This document shows positions 57,595 to 64,000 of a stretch of 64,000 bases of DNA, one piece after another. The first letter of the stretch is position 1, and the number at the start of each line of letters is the position of its first letter. A program made the position numbers and the translations under genes. The notes beneath the pieces are model-generated. The model searched no databases, was not told the origin of the DNA, and was given only the letters and a program-made list of their open reading frames with translations. Source of the DNA: Panorpa germanica (taxonomy: Eukaryota > Arthropoda > Insecta > Mecoptera > Panorpidae); contig OY783218.1 in assembly GCA_963678705.1 (NCBI GenBank), positions 8,380,152-8,444,151 on the forward strand, given 5' to 3'.

Positions 57595-58215
57595 GTTGTT
57601 TCTTATTATTGAAATAAATAAAGGTTAATATATTTATATTGACGTTTTTGTTTTTTAAATATCCAACAAATGACGGAGTTATAGCTATATCAAATTTGAT
57701 TTTAGTTTTGCCGCTTGTTTTAGCTTGAGAAGACACAATTCAGCTGTTAGTAATAAATGAATTATCTCACACATATTCGTATACGTCTCTGTTGTATAAA
57801 AGAGATGACAAATCGTCAGATCCCAGTAAACATTTTGGAGTCACTTTGACATCATATTGAAGATGCGTCATGATTTTTTTGTCATAAAAGAGTTCATTAA
57901 TAGTTCAGTTTCTCACATTTTTTCATATAAAATGTCTACTTTATCGGCAACAGATGGCGAAATTACTCCACCTGTCGGAATACAAATGAAGATAAAGTTG
58001 ATGCGAACTATAATTGAAGTGAAATAGTGATAGAAACGTCACTAAATAGGGCACTTCACCAAATTGTTTACTGGGATGTAATGTACTGAAATGCATTGAA
58101 ATTTGTATATAACGATCCTTTTAATAATTAAAAAGACAAAGTATTGAGGTTCTGGTAGCCAACTTTATCAATGTATAGTTCACTTTTATAAAAATTAGGT
58201 TTTGGTTCACAACTA
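57595..58215 (-). mobile_element. Diverged family A-like element interrupted by a C element
   Basis: The outer parts (57595-57821 and 58076-58215) resemble reversed family A: the TTTTAAATATCCAACAAATG / ACGGAGTTATAGC region and the end GGTTCTGGTAGCCAACTTTA. A family C element (57822-58075) is inserted after AAATCGTCAGAT. It lies in the Syt1 intron upstream of exon 57093-57191. Confidence 0.6.
57822..58075. mobile_element. Family C element nested in a diverged family A element
   Basis: 254 bp with ends CCCAGTAAACATTTTGGAG and CACCAAATTGTTTACTGGG. The flanks read CAGAT/ATGTAATG; the related unoccupied sequence near 44815 (TGGATGTGATA) suggests AT was duplicated here rather than TA. Confidence 0.8.
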
Positions 58216-58475
58216 CAATTCAAAATTTACATTAAAAAAAGGTGTCTTCAATATCGTTCGGTATGTTTTTACAGAAATTTGAACCAAATTACCATACGGT
58301 TAGAAAACACGTTTATTCTACATGGCTTTTGGATCTTCCAATAATATCTTACAACATCTGGCAGCACTGTGTTGCCACTAGTATATTTATTCTAATTACA
58401 ATGAGTTTATGATGATTGGACTAGTCTCCACTATTTTATCACACACATGTATATATGTATTCAGGGAACCCAAAC

Positions 58476-58618
58476 CTTTTCTTTGTACGCTGAACCTAAC
58501 AACTGCACTGATTTTAGATCTACTCCCTTCATTCCTTTCTTTCCATCCTTTGATCGACGTTTTCGGCAACATCTTCTGATACAGCAGAAACATATTCCCA
58601 AAATGACAATCGAAACAG
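58476..58618 (-). CDS. Syt1: Syt1 coding exon 3: transmembrane helix end, Cys/Arg patch and linker
   Basis: Encodes residues 109-156: a hydrophobic run VSIVILGICFCC, then IRRCCRKRRSKDGKKG and VDLKSVQLLGSAYKEK. The clustered cysteines at the cytosolic membrane face are palmitoylated in the family, and VQLLGSAYKEK is near-invariant in insects. The longest minus-strand open frame across this stretch (58396-58593) is a different frame and is misleading; the splice-consistent frame is the one given here. The acceptor is TTGGCAG before 58618 and the donor is AAAAG/GTTTGG. Confidence 0.93.
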
Positions 58619-59041
58619 CTGCCAAAAGAAAATAGTTATACAGTATTTTGAGTTATATAAATAAATAAATTAATAAATAAAATACTTAAAGCAAGTGAAA
58701 GCTATTTTGGAAAAGTTTAAACTATTCATATGACAATAAAACATAACCTACAATGATCAGTAAATGAATGTATTTGCACGTTATTATGTTATTTATGTTA
58801 AAGTAATTTAATTTATAATAATAATTTAGTTTTGTAATAAATTATTTAAACAAATGTGTCGAATGCTTTAAACGAAAAAACGACTTTAAACTTTGATGTT
58901 AAATGTTAAAAATAAGTTTGAACAGATGGTTCGTTAAATAATCAGCAAACAACACGATTAATTGAAGAGACAGGTTTGATCCTTTATAGAACTGACGAAT
59001 ATATTTTCTATGTATCAAATAGTTTGTTTGAATAGAACAAT

Positions 59042-59674
59042 GGGCTTGTGTCCTCATTTTTTAGTGGTCGATTTTTCAATTGTTGATTGAAATTGATGTT
59101 AATAAATGTGTATTGGCGTGTCTTTTTTATTAAATATCTAAATGTTGACGGAGATATAGCAATTAAAAATATGAATTGTAGTTTTAGCGCTAGAAATGGT
59201 CGGCCATATTTTTATGACGTTAAATGCATTTTAACGTCAGTTATTTGTTGAGTAGTTCAGTGCTGTGGTAATGTTTTGCAGCTGTTGGTAGTCAAATAAT
59301 CAAGTCAAGTCAAAGAATAATAAGTTTTTATTTTATTTAACACTGCTAAGGCAGACATAATATTGAAATTTGATTGTTACTTGAAATAGATGTAAATAAT
59401 ATTTGATATTTTGATATATAAATACATATAGCAGAGATTTATGAGCTGTAAGGTTGGTAACCTTACACTAGGATTGTGATGTCACATGCACTTGGAATGT
59501 GTACAACGTTGAATCCCTTTAATAATTAAAGAGACAAAATGACTTTTTTAATTGTTAATATCTCTTAATATATAAGGAGTTATTAAAAAATAATTGAACA
59601 TTTGAGGTTCTAGTAACCCACTTTATCAATATATAGTACATTTTTATAAGAATTAAGACATAGGATACAAGCCC
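59042..59674 (-). mobile_element. Family A element, copy 7, in a Syt1 intron
   Basis: 633 bp with ends GGGCTTGTGTCC / GGATACAAGCCC and flanking AAT/ATT. It sits in the Syt1 intron between exons 59948-60088 and 58476-58618. Relative to Syt1 transcription it is in the family's forward orientation. Confidence 0.88.
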
Positions 59675-59947
59675 ATTAATTACTAAGTGTAATCAAATTA
59701 AGTTTGTTGTTATTCTGTGAGAAATTAAGAAAACTATTGGATTCTACTGAGTTAAGCAAATTGTAAATAATATAAACTGCTGGAAATGTTATTGTGTGAG
59801 AACGTTTAGAATCGAAACATTGTACTTTTAGTAGATAAACAAAATATTACCTTACATTTCAAGTTTGCTAGCTTATTTAACAATTGCTAGTTCACTACAA
59901 GTTAGTTTTAATAAACCACTTAAGTTTAAATTATGAGAAGAATTTAC

Positions 59948-60088
59948 CTATAATTATTGCAACTAATCCCCATGTTGGAAGACCCATTTCCTCAGCAAGT
60001 TTTTCTGTTAAGTCTGTTGCTTTATCAATAAACTTTTCACCTTCTTCTTTCGGCGCCTCTGTCGATGAGACGCCTTCGTATCCGCCAT
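59948..60088 (-). CDS. Syt1: Syt1 coding exon 2: juxtamembrane segment and start of the transmembrane helix
   Basis: Encodes residues 62-108 (first codon shared with the previous exon): an acidic stretch, then KFIDKATDLTEKLAEEMG and the membrane entry GLPTWGLVAIII. The motif GLPTWG(L/V)VAII is the conserved start of the insect Syt1 transmembrane helix. The acceptor is TTATAG before 60088 and the donor is ATAG/GTAAAT at 59948/59947. Phase 1 at both ends matches its neighbours. Confidence 0.93.
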
Positions 60089-60158
60089 CTATAACACAAT
60101 GTTTTAATAAGGAAATTCAATTACCGCGCAATTACCAATTACCGCATGTTATTCATAC

Positions 60159-60342
60159 CTGTAGATGTTGACTCTGTAGAGGTAGTAATGCGAGCGTGTT
60201 TGTTAAAATTATGTAAAGGTAGATCTGAAGTTGCTGACATTACAGTACTTCCAACTGTATCTGTTTCATCTTGTTTTACTTCTTCAGTTGGTGACTGCTC
60301 TGCTCCGCGTCTATAACGCAGCTTAAATATAGAGGGCGCCAT
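60159..60342 (-). CDS. Syt1: Syt1 coding exon 1: luminal N-terminus with start codon
   Basis: Encodes residues 1-61 plus one base of codon 62, beginning MAPSIFKLRYRRGAEQ and rich in Ser, Thr and Glu, as expected of the poorly conserved intravesicular N-terminus. The start is chosen because ATG (60342-60340) is the first codon after an acceptor (pyrimidine tract, then TTGCAG ending at 60346) and the frame joins the next exons. The three untranslated bases AAC at 60345-60343 imply an upstream non-coding exon. The donor is CAG/GTATGA at 60159/60158. An in-frame Met further upstream inside the intron is not used if the acceptor is right. Confidence 0.88.
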
Positions 60343-60574
60343 GTTCTGCAATGAAAAAAGTTTTAACAAATATAAGTAATTTTTTCCAAATTTTTTCACT
60401 TGAATAGATTGAATGAGTAAGCTGCAACACGAATTCTTAAGTATCATTCCCACTTACTGTTTTTACAATTTAATTTTAATTGTAAAGCATATGGGACCAT
60501 TTTAAGAACCGCTTTCATTTAAACGGGCATTTTATGTTGCTCGAATATGCGAACTTTGATCTTCATACGTATAA

Positions 60575-61221
60575 GGCCTGTCTCAGTATGGGACCGTATT
60601 TAAGCGACGGCGTATTCGGACGTAAATCGGCGGATTGGATGAGCTACAAAGCAAAACCGCCTATGTGTGTCACAGATGTCTGTAGTTGTGTATTAGGGGG
60701 TGTATTGGAGTTCTTTAGCACTTATATAATTTATCATGAGAGCAAACTTTAACTTTAATTTTTATCGATACACTACTGGTATTAAAGGGACTTTAGCATT
60801 TATTATATATCTGAGTTCTGGTTGTCGTGAATTTAAATTTAGTTCTATCGTATCGGTGTCCATGATTCACTGAAATACAAACATAAACTGCATGCAGAAC
60901 ATACTCGTCATAAGCGATGTCGCCGATAGACCTCATTTGAACCGTATTGCAGCGTAACAACAAGCGATCTTAGGTATCTCCTCCAGTCTGAGGCGGCTGC
61001 TTGCATTTACAAAGGTTCGGATAGTATATCGTTGTAGTAGTAGTAACGTAGTGGCTAATGTGCGAGGTAGTGCCGCCCGTATTCGGACGGCTTTGTAGCG
61101 TGCAGTCTGAGAGGTCCAGAGAGTTTTCATTACATTTACAGGGTTCGGATAGGTAAAGCGAAGTAGTCCGTATACGTCCGGCAGAAATTCGCTTAAATAC
61201 GGTGCCATACTGAGACAGGCC
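60575..61221. mobile_element. Family E element, copy 1
   Basis: 647 bp with inverted ends GGCCTGTCTCAGTATGGGAC and the complement ...TACTGAGACAGGCC, flanked by TAA on both sides (60572-60574 and 61222-61224). The 3-bp TWA duplication and GG-rich tips fit a PIF/Harbinger non-autonomous element. It lies about 230 bases upstream of the first Syt1 coding exon. The open frames across it (60534-60752, 60933-61208) are not genes. Confidence 0.82.
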
Positions 61222-62336
61222 TAAACCTTATTATAAACACGGGCGTATGAAATATATACTTCTGCGGTATAAATAGAAATTTTCTCTCACGATAAAGTGT
61301 GCTAATGCGACAGTACCTACAGAAAACGTCGGATGTCGATAGTAGTCGTTTCCACTGAGAGAGGGAGAGAACTTATCAATACATAGTTACAAAAACCCTT
61401 AAGAAATTTGTAATTTCAATTAATTTGAAATGGACTACCCTTTCTTTATGTAATATACTAAATCGATCGTAAAACCTCCCGATAATTTATTATCTTGAAT
61501 ATTTCTTTATAGCGAGTTTAACAAGTTTTTGTTTAGTACATTTTGTTATACACTTTCATAAAATCAATTTATTTTAAAATATTTCATAATATATTTTAAA
61601 AGGCAAAAAGCTTTTTACCATAATGGGCAAGGCACGTGCTGGAGATAAATATCCTAAGGCATAATCGCATAATAAAACAAGAAATATGGTAAATACCATC
61701 CTTGTCTTGTCTTGTATATACAAAAATACATTCCCCAGCGGGTAGAATTAAATATAACAATGCTAATAAATTCACAGAAAAACAACAACAAAAATTTCAA
61801 TTATAAATAATATATAAATATTATCATTTACATTTCCATTTTAAATTCAGCAATATTTTATTCGAAATTAATTGTTTTTCAATTTATTTTATTCAGGGAG
61901 AATGAATATTTATTTACAGTTTTATTTGTTGACAACAAATACAGATACAAATACTGAAATATTTCTATGTATTTGTTTAAAATGATTGTGTGAGTTTTTG
62001 GTATTGGTATACATACGAGTATACAAAAATCTAATTTTAGAAGCTCTATTCCGACAAAACAAAGAACAACTTTTAATTTATTATAGATTCAAGATCGGAT
62101 CAAGTCACGCAAAGCTAACATTAAACGTTGTGTTAAGCCATACATGAAATAACTTTAGAGTAAACGGATAAATCTTAGGCCTGTCGCACACTGCAAGCGT
62201 ATTTAAGCGAATTTTGACCGGACCTATATGAACCCTGTAAATGTCATGAACGCTCGCACACTGGAAACGACAAAGCCGTCCGAATACGGGGTTATGTAGC
62301 TCTCACATTGCAAATTTTAACCAAGCGAATACATGC

Positions 62337-62543
62337 TATAGATCAAATTACGATAGCTCATACTTAAAACAAGTTGTGTGGTATAAACTGCCGATATAAC
62401 TAAAAAGCACTGGCTCACATATTTTTCTATAATGTATATAGAAACGAATAAGATAAAATTTATTATCGTATTATAGATTTATATTGCTCTTATAACCTCT
62501 TTTGAGTATAAGTCACAGCCGAACTATCGTGATTTGGACTATA
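62337..62543. mobile_element. Family D element nested in family E copy 2 (first)
   Basis: 207 bp. It begins CTATAGATCAAATTACGATA, with the internal GGCGG segment of the left arm lost, and ends CTATCGTGATTTGGACTATA. It separates E sequence that is contiguous in copy 3 (near 35405, ...TACCTATCCGAACC). Confidence 0.75.
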
Positions 62544-62745
62544 CAACCTATCTGAACCTTGTAAGTGAATGCAATCAGCCGTCTCAGATTGGAGGGGAAG
62601 CAATAGTATCTTTCATAACAGTGGTGTATCGATAAAAATTAAAGTAAAAGTTTGCTCTCATGATAAATTATGTTAGTGCTAAACAACTCCAATACACCCT
62701 ACAGTACACAACTATGACTTGGCGTACTGTCGTATCGGAATGTGG

Positions 62746-62963
62746 TATAGTTCAAATTACGAGAGTTCGGCGGCGACTCATACTAAAAACAAGTTGTGGG
62801 GTATAAACTGGCGATATAACTAAAAAGCACAGACTCACTCATTTTTCTATAATGTATATAGAAACGAATAAGATAAAATTCATTATCGTATTATAGATTT
62901 ATAACGCTCTTATAACCTCTTTTAAGTATAAGTCTCCGCCGAACTATCGTGATTTGGACTATA
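62746..62963. mobile_element. Family D element nested in family E copy 2 (second)
   Basis: 218 bp including flanking TA, nearly identical over its whole length to the 24869 copy (ends TAGTTCAAATTACGAGAG / TATCGTGATTTGGACTA). Confidence 0.82.
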
Positions 62964-63164
62964 TGTATGTATTGTGACACAACACATGCAAAGAACACAG
63001 GAGTTGGTTTGCTTTCAGAGTTCTAATCGCTCAAATACGCTGGCAGTGTGCGACGGACCTTAATACAAATAATGAATAGCACACTGGTCCAATTCATGAC
63101 GCATGACGTCAGAAAACAGCCACTAATTTGAGATTTGAACATATTTACTTTATTATTAACCTAC

Positions 63165-63720
63165 TTTCCAAGATGGCGTCTAAACGGTGACGCTTCCCCC
63201 ACAAAAATTCTAATTTAAATTGAGTGGTGGCTCGTTTAAATAATGATAGAATTAAATAACTGCCAAACCAAAATGCACGTTTCCATTTCGATCTTAAATA
63301 TCATACGTGAACGTTTCAACATACTTTTTAGACAAAACAAAAGATGGCAACACTGTTGTATAAATCACATGTCAACAATTTAAAAGTACAATCTACGTTG
63401 CCATATTTTATAGAAATATATATGTTTTTATTTTCATCATACAATAAAATATTAACAACACAGAATCGTATGAGTGAGGATGTGAATTGTACAATAAGAG
63501 TACAAGTAAGAGGGGGTGGCAGAGTTCGCTCCCTTTCCTCCTTCTCGTCCGTGTGGAATAGGGGTAGCACTAGAGGTAGCAAAGCTCCGTCTGTTCTGTT
63601 CTGTTCTGTTCGTACTGTAGCCCACGCATCGGGCTTAATAGCGAAACGGGGTTCAAGTAGTCGTACCAGAACTTTAATACACCGTACGGTTTAACAGGAT
63701 AGTGATAAAACACGATTTAT
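63165..63720 (-). promoter_or_regulatory. GC-richer block upstream of Syt1, possible promoter or non-coding first exon
   Basis: Syt1 needs an upstream non-coding exon beyond 60345. This is the only non-repetitive, GC-richer stretch between there and the window edge. It holds CCAAGATGGCGTCT near 63169, a YY1/Pho-like core, and the pentamer repeat. No TATA box or initiator can be assigned with confidence. Frames here (63344-63694, 63328-63582) show no known domain. This is inference from position and composition. Confidence 0.25.
63591..63610. repeat. (CTGTT)4 pentanucleotide repeat
   Basis: Four perfect CTGTT units within a GC-richer block upstream of Syt1. Confidence 0.9.
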
Positions 63721-63887
63721 GGGAGATTAAATCAAAAATACTCTAGAGGGTATGAAGGGTAGGATGTATAGTGGTTGTAAAATGTTATAGGGGACGATTT
63801 CACCTTAGGATTAGTGTTCTTGATATAACTGCGTCTACACGATAAAAACGTCACTCAAGATGAATCAAAACCAAAAACAGATTTAAA

Positions 63888-64000
63888 TTTTAAATTTTTC
63901 ATCTTTTTGTTTTTATTTTTAATATTTGTTTGAGTGCATAATTTATAATTTATAAATGAAATACGAGTATGGGTATTTAAAATATAAAAATTAAATAAGA
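63888..64000 (-). mobile_element. Family G retroelement tail, copy 3, runs off the window
   Basis: The minus strand shows ACCCATACTCGTATTTCATT, TTATGCACTCAAACAAATATT and an A-rich end, matching the family G 3' UTR. The rest of the element would lie beyond the window edge. Confidence 0.6.

Larger units (their letters stand above)
62178..63059. mobile_element. Family E element, copy 2, carrying two D elements
   Basis: Ends GGCCTGTCGCACACTGCAAG and GGCAGTGTGCGACGGACC are inverted repeats; TTA flanks both sides (62175-62177, 63060-63062). Removing the D elements at 62337-62543 and 62746-62963 leaves about 460 bp collinear with copies 1 and 3. Confidence 0.8.

Noticed and set aside
58396-58593. 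Minus-strand open frame of 65 codons over the Syt1 membrane exon
   Set aside because: It is a shifted frame of the real exon 58476-58618; only the splice-consistent frame gives the conserved Syt1 sequence.
60534-61208. Open frames on both strands upstream of Syt1
   Set aside because: They fall within family E copy 1, whose inverted tips and TAA flanks are clear.
63344-63694. 116-codon plus-strand open frame
   Set aside because: No recognisable domain; its Arg/Ser-rich end is produced by the GC-richer block and pentamer repeat.

Overview
The window reads as AT-rich insect nuclear DNA, most likely lepidopteran: two host genes with short exons and long introns sit in a dense landscape of small transposons, retroelement tails and a Helitron-like element. 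The order assignment is inference; 'insect' is firm because the synaptotagmin-1 protein follows the insect form almost residue for residue in both C2 domains. No bacterial-style operon, CRISPR array, rRNA or intact tRNA gene was seen.

Host gene 1 (+ strand, about 15.5-30.05 kb) is a zinc-finger gene resembling the BCL11 family. Five exons are proposed. Three are strong: a C2HC finger exon (21307-21441), a C2H2 finger exon (27039-27274) and an acidic Ser/Thr-rich exon (29752-30048). One is good: a Pro/Lys/Arg-rich exon (19985-20148). One is tentative: 15551-15632. All junction phases agree. The true 5' end is not visible and the C-terminal finger cluster expected of the family is absent, so the gene either ends early at 30046-30048 or splices onward from a donor at 30027/30028.

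Host gene 2 (- strand, 60342 down to 44052) is synaptotagmin-1. Nine coding exons join without a phase conflict into a 460-residue protein: luminal N-terminus, one membrane segment with a cysteine/basic patch, linker, C2A and C2B. An AACATGG start lies three bases after a splice acceptor, so a non-coding first exon must lie further upstream (higher coordinates), perhaps near 63.2-63.7 kb. The two genes converge.

The rest is largely mobile DNA. Family A (about 630 bp, terminal repeat GGGCTTGTGTCC) has seven near-full copies plus diverged relatives. Family B is a 554-bp foldback. Family C is flanked by 2-bp duplications. Family D is a 220-bp palindrome with TA sites. Family E has TTA/TAA duplications, as in PIF/Harbinger. 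Family K has TTAA duplications. Several more hairpin elements (H, I, J, L) occur. Non-LTR retroelements are represented only by 3' ends, two or three with clear target-site duplications. Nested insertions are common: C in E, D twice in E, C in a diverged A, and J and K inside a larger inverted-repeat unit.

Layout: 1-8.6 kb transposon relics; 8.6-15.1 kb retroelement tails, hairpin and SINE-like insertions; 15.5-30.05 kb zinc-finger gene; 30.05-44 kb intergenic, mostly transposons and featureless AT-rich DNA; 44-60.3 kb synaptotagmin-1; 60.5-64 kb E and D elements and a GC-richer block upstream of synaptotagmin-1. Family letters are labels made for this window, not database names.
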